Source of the DNA: an uncultured Collinsella sp.
Lineage (GTDB): Bacteria > Actinomycetota > Coriobacteriia > Coriobacteriales > Coriobacteriaceae
NCBI GenBank assembly: GCA_900551655.1
Contig: URWM01000130.1
Span: 1 to 5,177 of the forward strand
Length of the DNA: 5,177 nt
Direction: 5' to 3'
Shown here: positions 1 to 5,148 of the stretch, one piece after another
Layout: each line of letters begins with the position of its first letter
Numbering within the stretch: position 1 is the first letter of the stretch
Notes under the pieces: generated by a model
What the model was told of the DNA's origin: nothing
Databases searched by the model: none
Seen by the model: the letters and a program-made list of their open reading frames with translations, nothing else
Translations under genes and position numbers: made by a program

Positions 1-44
1 ATTCCTCTACGTCTCGTTGGCTCGGAGATGTGTATAAGAGACAG
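1..44 (+). other. Nextera read-2 adapter with Tn5 mosaic end (library artefact)
   Basis: Bases 26-44 read AGATGTGTATAAGAGACAG, the 19-bp Tn5 mosaic end used in tagmentation libraries. Bases 11-25 match the Nextera read-2 tail GTCTCGTGGGCTCGG with one mismatch (T instead of G at 18). The preceding TCCTCTAC (3-10) sits where the i7 index lies and, from memory, equals the N712 index in adapter orientation. AT at 1-2 would be the end of the P7 primer. This is untrimmed library sequence, not a mobile element of the organism. Genomic DNA starts at 45. Confidence 0.97.
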
Positions 45-65
45 CCCTAGCCACCTCATCAGGCG

Positions 66-86
66 AAAAGCCCGGCAACGGCTGGG
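66..86 (-). terminator. Weak candidate terminator after the DUF3267 gene
   Basis: Read on the minus strand, 86 to 71 can fold as an imperfect GC-rich hairpin (CCCAGCCGTTGCCGGG, with mismatches inside the stem). It is followed directly by CTTTTC. It lies about 30 bases beyond the DUF3267 stop, so position fits an intrinsic terminator. The stem is imperfect and the T-run is only four bases, so this is a tentative call. The remaining bases of 45-114 hold no gene that I can support. Confidence 0.25.
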
Positions 87-98
87 TAGCTAAAATAG

Positions 99-121
99 CC
101 CCGTCCCAAAAAGACTACTTT
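99..121 (-). repeat. Dispersed AAAGTAGTCTTT-GGGACGGGG repeat, copy 1
   Basis: On the minus strand this 23-base stretch matches 3035-3057 of the plus strand at 22 of 23 positions; the one difference is T versus C at the 13th base. The copy overlaps the end of the DUF3267 gene, so its AAG TAG supplies that gene's last lysine codon and stop. Unlike the cluster at 2979-3094, this copy lacks the following GATTA and has no inverted partner here. A match this long between two unrelated gene ends is very unlikely by chance, so it is probably one member of a genome-wide short repeat family. Confidence 0.7.
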
Positions 122-684
122 CCAAAAAAGCGCACGCCAAAGGATGTGTCCTCGCAGGCGACAATGCGACGGTCGCGCAGGATGGTCCACACGTAATACC
201 AGTCGCCCACACAGCCCGACAAGTGCAGACCAGCCGCCAGGTAACACAGCAGCGGATAGCCCGAAAGCGCAAAGCCCAAGGCAAACGCCGCCGTCAAAAC
301 AACCGTCGGCGCCAGGCAAACCGCCATGTACCGCCGGCGCGAATACACAACGCCCTCGGCGCAGGCATAGATCATGCACGTCTCACGGTTCGCCCCAAAG
401 GTCACGTGCGCACCGGCAGGCGCAAACAACTTAAAGAACACCGCATGCACCAGCTCGTGTACGGCAAACGACGCCATCGAAACCGCAGCCAAGCCGACTA
501 TCCAGCCCACGACCGCCGTCCAGCCGCCCGCGTCAGCCGCATCCAAGTCTGCAGGTCCGCCCAGCAGCATAAACACCGGCACCAGGCACACGGCAAATGC
601 GACGAGCACGGCCATCCCCCACACAAAGCAGGCGTGCAGAAAATCCTCGTCCTCAAACGCATGTATGTTGGAAATCTCATTCAT
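115..684 (-). CDS. DUF3267-type membrane zinc-metallopeptidase homologue
   Basis: A 189-residue, mostly hydrophobic protein. About four membrane segments can be seen: roughly residues 19-42, 57-74, 121-141 and 143-160. The motif HELVH (76-80) directly follows segment 2 and is a gluzincin-type HExxH zinc site. APTVVL (126-131) and GD (160-161) near the last segment match the usual layout of the DUF3267 family of putative zincin peptidases, in which a distant acidic residue is the likely third metal ligand. The substrate is unknown; an intramembrane or membrane-proximal protease role is inferred from the motif only. The start is uncertain. ATG at 684 is used because the family-like sequence begins there, but no clear Shine-Dalgarno precedes it. 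An in-frame GTG at 711-709 would add nine residues. The much longer reading frame that runs back through the next gene is an antisense shadow. The gene is divergent from the tRNA-synthetase-like gene, and its stop lies in a dispersed repeat. Confidence 0.85.
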   Translation of the reverse strand: MNEISNIHAFEDEDFLHACFVWGMAVLVAFAVCLVPVFMLLGGPADLDAADAGGWTAVVGWIVGLAAVSMASFAVHELVHAVFFKLFAPAGAHVTFGANRETCMIYACAEGVVYSRRRYMAVCLAPTVVLTAAFALGFALSGYPLLCYLAAGLHLSGCVGDWYYVWTILRDRRIVACEDTSFGVRFFGK

Positions 685-726
685 AGCATCTAAGGATAGC
701 GCCCCTGCCACGTACCCGTCCGCATG

Positions 727-735
727 TGCGATAAT
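727..735 (+). promoter_or_regulatory. Candidate extended -10 promoter for the MetRS-like gene
   Basis: TGC-GATAAT (TG at 727-728, hexamer 730-735) matches five of six bases of TATAAT and carries the upstream TG of an extended -10 element. No good -35 hexamer lies 16-18 bases upstream, which extended -10 promoters can tolerate. Transcription would start near 742, giving a leader of about 75 bases before the ATG at 817. The leader is C/G-rich and shows no T-box sequence. Start site and activity are inferred. Confidence 0.35.
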
Positions 736-805
736 GACGAACGATATGCACGAATTGACCACCGCGCCGCCGAGCCCCGCGCCCGGCCGCGCCCTCACCA
801 TATGC

Positions 806-812
806 GAAGGAG
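806..812 (+). promoter_or_regulatory. Shine-Dalgarno site fixing the MetRS-like start
   Basis: GAAGGAG lies four bases before ATG 817. It decides between three in-frame ATGs. The one at 724 has no Shine-Dalgarno and encodes an Arg/Pro-rich, non-conserved stretch. The one at 835 is 22 bases away from this site. The spacing of four is slightly short but workable. Confidence 0.75.
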
Positions 813-816
813 TCCC

Positions 817-2967
817 ATGGCATCCAAATACTCCATGAACGACCGTCCCAGCTGGCCGCGCCGCGCCATCGTTACCGCCGGCGAGCCCTACGGCAACAAG
901 GGCCTTCACTTTGGCCACGTTGGTGGCGTCTTTGTCCCCGCAGACTTCTTCGCTCGCTTCCTGCGCGACCGCCTGGGCCGCGAGAACGTAATCTTCACCT
1001 CGGGTACCGACTGCTACGGCTCGCCCATCATGGAGAGCTACCGCAAGCTCAAGGAGAACGAGGGCTACGACAAGTCCATTAGCGAGTACGTCGAGTCCAA
1101 TCACTCCCGCCAGGCCGCGACCCTCAACAACTACAACATCAGCTGCGATATCTACGGCGGCTCGGGCCTTGAGCCGGCGGCCCAGATCCACAACGAGGTT
1201 ACCGCCGAGATTATCGAGCGCCTGCACGAGCAGGGCACCATCTCCAAGCGCTCTACCCTGCAGTTCTTCGACGCCAAGGCTGGCACGTTCCTCAACGGCC
1301 GCCAGGTCATCGGCCGCTGCCCCATCCAGGGCTGCAAGTCCGAGAAGGCCTATGCCGACGAGTGCGACCTGGGCCACCAGTTTGAGCCCGAGGAGCTCAT
1401 CGCGCCCAAGAGCCAGCTCACCGGCGAGGTGCCCGAGCTGCGCCCGGTCGACAACCTCTACTTTGACCTGCCCGCCTACCTCGACTTTATGAAGACCTAC
1501 ACCGCCAAGCTCGCCCAGAACCCGCAGGTTCGCTCCGTGGTCTCCAAGACCATGGAGGAGTGGCTGCTGCCGGCACAGCTCTATATCCAGAACAAGTTCC
1601 GCGAGGCCTTCGACGCCGTCGAAGATCAGCTGCCCGAGCACACCGTGCTGGAGCCCGAGGGCAACAAGAGCAGCTTCACCGTCACCTTCCCCAGCTGGAA
1701 GGAGCGCGACGACGCCCACGCGGTGCTCGCCAACGGCGGCGTGCGCTTCCGCAGCGGCAAGGCGCTCGTGCCCTTCCGCATCACCGGCAACATCGACTGG
1801 GGCGTTCCGGTGCCCGAGGTCGACGGCGTTTCCGACGTCACCTGCTGGTGCTGGCCCGAGAGCCTGTGGGCGCCCATCAGCTACACCCGCACCGTGCTCG
1901 CCCGCGATGCCAAGGCCGCCGGCGTGACCGAGGGCGTCGCCGCCCAGGATGCCGCCCTCATGGGCGAGCCTGCCGCCGATTCCACGCAGGTCCCCGCGCC
2001 CACCTACCAGCACAGCTCACTCGACTGGCGCGACTGGTGGTGCTCTGACGACGCACAGATCTACCAGTTCATCGGTCAGGACAACATCTACTTCTACTGC
2101 ATCGCGCAGACCGCCATGTGGGAGGCCCTGGGTTGGGACCTCACGCAGAGCACCGTCAGCGCCTGCTACCACCTGCTCTACATGGGCAAAAAGGCGAGCT
2201 CGTCCTCGCAGACGCCTCCCCCGCCGGCAGACGACCTGCTCAACCACTACACCTGCGAGCAGATGCGTGCACATTGGCTGTCGCTCGGCCTGTCCGAGAA
2301 GCCGGTAAGCTTTAGCCCCAAGGCATACGACACGCGCGTGACCGGCAAGGACAAGGACGGCAACGAGGTGCGTGCCTGCGATGACAAGCGCGTCATCGAT
2401 CCGGCCCTTAAGGAGAGCGCCCTTTTGACCGGCGTCTTCAACCGCCTGGCCCGCAGCTGCTTCTACGGCGTCGCCGTCAAGGAGGGCGACGAGAGCCCCT
2501 ATCGCAATGGCTGCATCCCCGCCGGTGCCGCCTCCGACACCGTGGTCGAGGCTGCCCAGCAGGCAACTCTCGCCTTTGAGCAGGCCATGTACAAGTTCGA
2601 GACGCACCACGCGCTCGCCGTGTGCGACGACTACCTGCGCGCCGCCAACAAGCGCTGGAGCGACGCCTCCAAGGCCGCCAACAAGCTCGAGGGTAGCGAG
2701 GCAAACGCCGCAATGACGCAGGCACTGGTCGACGCCTTTACCGAGCTGCGCGTGGCAACCGTGCTCATGCACGGCATCGTCCCGGCCGGCTGCGAGCTCA
2801 TCTGCGAGTACTTCGACGTCGATCCGGTCGCCTTCTTTAGCTGGGACAACATCTTCGCCTCCACGGACGAGTTTGTGGAGAGCCTGGGCGAGAAGCCCGG
2901 CGAGCACCGCGTAAAGCCGCTACCCCCGCGCTTCGACTTCTTCAGCAAGCACGAGAGCCAGTACTAG
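817..2967 (+). CDS. Divergent class I tRNA synthetase, MetRS-like
   Basis: A 716-residue cytoplasmic protein on the methionyl-tRNA synthetase plan. The Rossmann fold starts at VTAGEPYGNKGLHFGH (19-34), with HFGH (31-34) as the HIGH motif. TDCYGSPIM (64-72) aligns with the aspartate segment that binds methionine. A connective-domain zinc knuckle has ligands C168, C173, C183 and probably H187, so spacing and last ligand differ from the usual Cys4. LTGEVPELRPVDNLYFDLPAY (201-221) is MetRS-typical. An insert of about 55 residues (roughly 262-318) precedes NIDWGVPVP (325-333). The KMSKS loop is KASSS (459-463), so the second catalytic lysine is serine. Helical anticodon domain: N542 and R546 match the pair that reads CAU in E. 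coli MetRS, but the N...PW signature is not evident. There is no C-terminal EMAP-like tRNA-binding domain. The family placement is secure. Whether it charges tRNA with methionine is doubtful, so I withhold metG. Canonical MetRS would then be encoded elsewhere. Confidence 0.88.
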   Translation: MASKYSMNDRPSWPRRAIVTAGEPYGNKGLHFGHVGGVFVPADFFARFLRDRLGRENVIFTSGTDCYGSPIMESYRKLKENEGYDKSISEYVESNHSRQAATLNNYNISCDIYGGSGLEPAAQIHNEVTAEIIERLHEQGTISKRSTLQFFDAKAGTFLNGRQVIGRCPIQGCKSEKAYADECDLGHQFEPEELIAPKSQLTGEVPELRPVDNLYFDLPAYLDFMKTYTAKLAQNPQVRSVVSKTMEEWLLPAQLYIQNKFREAFDAVEDQLPEHTVLEPEGNKSSFTVTFPSWKERDDAHAVLANGGVRFRSGKALVPFRITGNIDWGVPVPEVDGVSDVTCWCWPESLWAPISYTRTVLARDAKAAGVTEGVAAQDAALMGEPAADSTQVPAPTYQHSSLDWRDWWCSDDAQIYQFIGQDNIYFYCIAQTAMWEALGWDLTQSTVSACYHLLYMGKKASSSSQTPPPPADDLLNHYTCEQMRAHWLSLGLSEKPVSFSPKAYDTRVTGKDKDGNEVRACDDKRVIDPALKESALLTGVFNRLARSCFYGVAVKEGDESPYRNGCIPAGAASDTVVEAAQQATLAFEQAMYKFETHHALAVCDDYLRAANKRWSDASKAANKLEGSEANAAMTQALVDAFTELRVATVLMHGIVPAGCELICEYFDVDPVAFFSWDNIFASTDEFVESLGEKPGEHRVKPLPPRFDFFSKHESQY

Positions 2968-2978
2968 GCAACCGCAAC

Positions 2979-3031
2979 GCGCCCGGGAATGATTATTCTG
3001 GGACGGGGATTAAAAAATCATTCCCGGGCGC
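2979..3031. repeat. Perfect 16-bp palindrome arms with 21-base loop
   Basis: GCGCCCGGGAATGATT (2979-2994) is the exact reverse complement of 3016-3031. The 21-base loop (2995-3015) contains one copy of CTGGGACGGGGATTA. The structure begins 12 bases after the MetRS-like stop. No T-run follows either side, so it is not a classical intrinsic terminator. It could stabilise the 3' end of the mRNA. Confidence 0.9.
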
Positions 3032-3034
3032 CGC

Positions 3035-3057
3035 AAAGTAGTCTTTCTGGGACGGGG
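3035..3057 (+). repeat. Dispersed AAAGTAGTCTTT-GGGACGGGG repeat, copy 2
   Basis: This is the plus-strand partner of the minus-strand copy at 99-121, identical at 22 of 23 bases. Here the sequence continues into GATTAA and forms the left arm of the hairpin at 3045-3088. The shared AAAGTAGTCTTT flank is found next to this core copy but not next to the outer two (2990-3022 and 3062-3094). That suggests two subtypes of the element meet in this spacer. Confidence 0.75.
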
Positions 3058-3088
3058 ATTAAATGATTTTTTAATCCCCGTCCCAGAA
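3045..3088. repeat. 19-bp perfect hairpin with 6-base loop
   Basis: Bases 3045-3063 (TTCTGGGACGGGGATTAAA) pair perfectly with 3070-3088 around the loop TGATTT. This is a very stable stem in either strand's RNA. It lies 27 bases before the methyltransferase ATG. The stem is followed by TAATCAATT rather than a T-run, so a rho-independent terminator is not well supported. It could still attenuate read-through from the upstream gene or protect RNA ends. Confidence 0.9.
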
Positions 3089-3092
3089 TAAT
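3087..3092 (+). promoter_or_regulatory. Weak candidate -10 for the methyltransferase gene
   Basis: AATAAT matches five of six bases of TATAAT at the right end of the palindrome cluster. It would start transcription near 3099, just before the Shine-Dalgarno. No convincing -35 hexamer is seen 17 bases upstream. If real, the methyltransferase would have its own promoter embedded in the repeat element. The call rests on one short match in an AT-rich spot. Confidence 0.25.
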
Positions 3093-3115
3093 CAATTAGG
3101 TGGAAGGAAAGACGG

Positions 3116-4219
3116 ATGTCCAAGCCGCGTCGTCGTAAGCAGAAAAAGCAGGTCAAGGCCGAGCTCAAGCTCAGGCAGTTTGCCGCTACCGAGCTTTCCG
3201 ACCAGCTTGCCGCCCTTCCCTGCGCCGCCGACCTGCCGCGCTTTATGGTCGACACGGTCGCCGGCGCCTATGCACCCGCCGATGCCCAGCTCATAATCGA
3301 GGGCTTCGGCGCCGCGGCCACACGCCCGGTCACGCTGCGCGCCAACACGCTCAAGGCGACCGCCGAGGACATCGCTGCCGCACTCGACGAGGCCGGCATC
3401 GCACACCAAACCGTTGCCTGGTACCCGGACGCTTTCATCCTGCCCGAGGCCCAGGTATCCGACCTGTGGGACCTCGACATCTACCGCGACGGCAAGATCT
3501 ACTTGCAAAGCCTGTCATCCATGATGCCGCCTTTGGTGTTGGGCGCTCAGGCCGGCGAGGACATCCTGGACATGTGCGCAGCCCCTGGCGGCAAGACGAC
3601 GCAGATCGCCGCCCTCACCCAGGGCCAGGCACACCTCACGGCCTGCGAGATGAGCATTCCCCGCGCCGAAAAGCTCGAAGCCAACCTCCACCGCCAAGGC
3701 GCAAAAAACGTGCCCGTCATGCGCATCGACGCACGCGAGCTCGACGAGTTCTTCCGCTTCGACCGCATCCTGCTCGACGCCCCCTGCACCGGCACGGGCA
3801 CCGTCATCAGCGGCAACGAGAAAAGCCTGCGCGGCCTGACCGAGCAGCTGCTTGGCAAGTGTGCCCGCTCGCAGCGCGCGCTTCTGGACCGCGCCATGGG
3901 AGCCCTCAAACCGGGCGGCACGCTCGTCTATTCGACTTGTTCGATTATGCCGCAGGAAAACGAGGACGCCCTGCAAGAGGCCCTCGACAAGCATATGGAT
4001 TGCGAGCTCATCCCCCTTGACGGCACGCCGAGCGAAAGCGAAGCACGCCGCGCCCAGGAAGCCGGCGAGGAGCCGCGTATCGAGTGCAACGCTCTCACCG
4101 AGGCCATCGCCGCCGGCCACGTCTCGTCCGTCGCCAACGGTATGCCCGGCACGCTGACCATTCCGCCTAGCCGCGACTTTGAGGGCTTCTACATTGCCCT
4201 GATCCGAAAACGCAGCTAG
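3116..4219 (+). CDS. RsmB/NOP (NOL1/NOP2/Sun) family RNA m5C methyltransferase
   Basis: A 367-residue protein that should transfer a methyl group from S-adenosylmethionine to carbon 5 of a cytosine in RNA, probably rRNA. Order of parts: a very basic N-terminal tail (MSKPRRRKQKKQ), which may bind RNA; an N1-type domain with RPVTLRANTLK (70-80) and YPDAFILPE (103-111); then the Rossmann methyltransferase. Its SAM loop is DMCAAPGGKT (152-161). DAPCTGTG (221-228) carries the release cysteine C224. YSTCS (272-276) carries the nucleophile C275, followed by PQENED. The protein ends with FEGFYIALIRK. All catalytic elements are present. It is shorter than E. coli RsmF and lacks its extra C-terminal domains, so the exact target base cannot be assigned and I give no symbol. 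The start is supported by GGAAGGA (3102-3108), seven bases before ATG. It follows the MetRS-like gene in the same direction after a 148-bp palindromic spacer. Confidence 0.93.
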   Translation: MSKPRRRKQKKQVKAELKLRQFAATELSDQLAALPCAADLPRFMVDTVAGAYAPADAQLIIEGFGAAATRPVTLRANTLKATAEDIAAALDEAGIAHQTVAWYPDAFILPEAQVSDLWDLDIYRDGKIYLQSLSSMMPPLVLGAQAGEDILDMCAAPGGKTTQIAALTQGQAHLTACEMSIPRAEKLEANLHRQGAKNVPVMRIDARELDEFFRFDRILLDAPCTGTGTVISGNEKSLRGLTEQLLGKCARSQRALLDRAMGALKPGGTLVYSTCSIMPQENEDALQEALDKHMDCELIPLDGTPSESEARRAQEAGEEPRIECNALTEAIAAGHVSSVANGMPGTLTIPPSRDFEGFYIALIRKRS

Positions 4220-4243
4220 CGCACGGGTCCAAAACTCAACAAG

Positions 4244-4414
4244 TTATCTCTGTGCGCGTTTGCCCTGCTGGTCGCGATGCTGTTTAAGCATCGTGCGCTC
4301 CTTGCGTTCGGCCCTTTTGCCCTTAATGGCCGTGACCACAAAGTAGATGACCGCGGCGACAACGATTGCGCCCACACACAGGCCAATCGAGCCCAACATT
4401 GCTGTGAAATCCAT
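4244..4414 (-). CDS. 56-residue single-pass membrane miniprotein with basic tail
   Basis: The minus-strand frame from ATG 4414-4412 to TAA 4246-4244 encodes 56 residues. Residues about 8-30 (SIGLCVGAIVVAAVIYFVV) form one strong membrane segment. Residues 31-56 are almost entirely polar and rich in Lys, Arg and Gln (KGKRAERKER and onward). By the positive-inside rule the N-terminus faces out and the tail lies in the cytoplasm. There are no cysteine pairs, signal-cleavage site or known domain that I recognise. The Shine-Dalgarno AGAGGTGA (4428-4421) is strong and well spaced (six bases), which is the main reason to accept so short a gene. It is convergent with the methyltransferase gene, 24 bases between stops. 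The function is unknown. It could be a small accessory or regulatory subunit of a membrane complex, or a hydrophobic toxin-like peptide, but no partner gene is visible. Confidence 0.75.
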   Translation of the reverse strand: MDFTAMLGSIGLCVGAIVVAAVIYFVVTAIKGKRAERKERTMLKQHRDQQGKRAQR

Positions 4415-4446
4415 ACCGCGTCACCTCTCTTTTAAACGGGACATTC

Positions 4447-4455
4447 AAGATAGCA
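4447..4455 (-). promoter_or_regulatory. Weak candidate promoter for the miniprotein gene
   Basis: Read on the minus strand, TGC-TATCTT forms an extended -10-like element (four of six bases of TATAAT plus TG). It lies 33 bases upstream of the miniprotein ATG. No clear -35 is seen. Placement is plausible but the match is poor. The rest of the 191-bp divergent spacer (4415-4605) shows no strong hairpin, repeat or further reading frame. Confidence 0.2.
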
Positions 4456-4590
4456 CCTCAATACCCGCCACCACAGCTCCTTCACGTTCGCCGGCCCTTC
4501 GGTCTAACGGATGGCGCAGCGGGGAAAAATCAACTCGTCAATCGATTTAGCATTCGCTATTCCGGCTGCATCGCGCCGGCCGTCATCACA

Positions 4591-4596
4591 TAGAAT
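4591..4596 (+). promoter_or_regulatory. Candidate -10 for a near-leaderless transcript
   Basis: TAGAAT matches five of six bases of TATAAT and ends nine bases before ATG 4606. Transcription normally starts about seven bases after the hexamer, so the mRNA would begin within a few bases of the start codon. No Shine-Dalgarno lies in front of this ATG (the preceding bases are CGAGCCTCC), which fits leaderless translation as is common in Actinobacteria. No good -35 hexamer is visible. Confidence 0.4.
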
Positions 4597-4605
4597 CGAG
4601 CCTCC

Positions 4606-5148
4606 ATGGATACCCTCAACGATCTAAATGAGCGCGTCGACGCCTTCGTCGGCACCAGCTCCTTCGACACGCCTGCCGCGGCAAACGACCAAGCTCCCAT
4701 CGATGTGCCCGCCGAGGTACACGAGGACATCGTCGCCTCGGTCGATTTCTCCGAGGTCGAGCTCGCAGACGAGTTCACCGAGCCCCAGGTAGCCGTGACC
4801 CCCAACGGACTGCTCCCCATGGAGCCCCTGCCCATCGACGGACGTCTGCGCAAGGCTGCCCTTCGCATGCCCGACGAGATCGAGGAGGCCAGCGGCTTCA
4901 CGCTCTTCGGCCGCCGCATCAAGTCGCTCATTTACACCACCGATGTCGCGGTTATCCGCAACTCCAACGCCGATGCCGTCTTTGCGGTCTACCCCTTCAC
5001 GCCGCAGCCCGCCATTACGCAAGCGCTGCTGACCGTCGCCGAGTGCCCGGTCTTTGTAGGCGTGGGCGGCGGAACTACGACCGGCAAGCGCTCCGTACAG
5101 ATGGCAGCCGTCTCCGAGATGCAGGGCGCGGCGGGCTGTGTGGTCAAC
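4606..5148 (+). CDS. Conserved protein with acidic N-terminus and TIM-barrel-like domain, 3' end missing
   Basis: 181 codons are present; the gene then runs into the library adapter, and the six apparent residues and TGA beyond 5148 are artefact. Residues 1-80 are acidic, rich in Asp, Glu, Ala and Pro, and look disordered. Residues 81-181 look like a folded domain. LFGRRIKSLIYTTDVAVIRN (100-119), AVYPFTPQP (127-135), PVFVGVGGGTTTGKRS (148-163) and GCVVN (177-181) read as successive barrel strands and loops. The glycine-rich GVGGG loop resembles a phosphate- or cofactor-binding turn. I recall similar conserved proteins, loosely annotated as hydrolase, in gut Firmicutes and Coriobacteriia, where the equivalent of residue 75-80 is close to the N-terminus. 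I do not know a proven reaction. ATG 4606 has no Shine-Dalgarno but has a -10-like hexamer just upstream. A later in-frame ATG (4819) has no Shine-Dalgarno either and would remove most of the acidic tail. Confidence 0.75.

Larger units (their letters stand above)
2990..3094. repeat. Perfect 33-bp inverted repeat, 39-base spacer
   Basis: Bases 2990-3022 are the exact reverse complement of 3062-3094. Each arm carries the core CTGGGACGGGGATTA followed by an A-run and TCATT. The spacer (3023-3061) holds a third core copy in the same direction as the left arm. The long hairpin cannot form together with the two smaller hairpins at 2979-3031 and 3045-3088, because they share bases. A transcript across this spacer therefore has two mutually exclusive folds. 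Confidence 0.92.

Noticed and set aside
26..44. Tn5 mosaic ends at both ends as evidence of a natural transposon
   Set aside because: The exact 19-bp synthetic mosaic ends are attached to Nextera primer tails and occur only at the sequence extremities; there is no transposase gene between them.
724..816. N-terminal extension of the MetRS-like gene starting at ATG 724
   Set aside because: The extra 31 residues are Arg/Pro/His-rich with no family resemblance. ATG 724 has no Shine-Dalgarno and overlaps the candidate -10 element, whereas ATG 817 has GAAGGAG just upstream.
736..816. T-box or other riboswitch ahead of the tRNA-synthetase-like gene
   Set aside because: The leader is at most about 130 bases. 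I see no T-box consensus (GGGTGGNACCGCG-like), specifier stem or terminator hairpin; CCACCGCG near 760 is only a fragmentary resemblance.
843..852. Further copy of the GGGACGG repeat near the start of the MetRS-like gene (CCGTCCCAG)
   Set aside because: Only nine bases match and they encode part of the protein. This is expected by chance in GC-rich sequence.
685..2013. Long minus-strand frame continuing upstream of the DUF3267 protein, antisense to the MetRS-like gene
   Set aside because: This is the usual GC-rich antisense shadow. The translated sequence is Gly/Ala/Val/Leu-rich without domains, and the family sequence begins only near 684.
3045..3100. Rho-independent terminator at the 19-bp hairpin
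   Set aside because: The stem is strong, but the bases after it (TAATCAATTAGG) contain no T-run on the plus strand, and the stem on the minus strand is preceded rather than followed by suitable sequence.
2968..3115. CRISPR array
   Set aside because: The repeated units are inverted and overlapping, not regularly spaced direct repeats with unique spacers, and there are no cas genes.
4273..4295. Hairpin CGCGATGCT / AGCATCGTG as a bidirectional terminator between the convergent genes
   Set aside because: It lies inside the miniprotein coding sequence (codons about 41-47) and no T-run follows on either strand.
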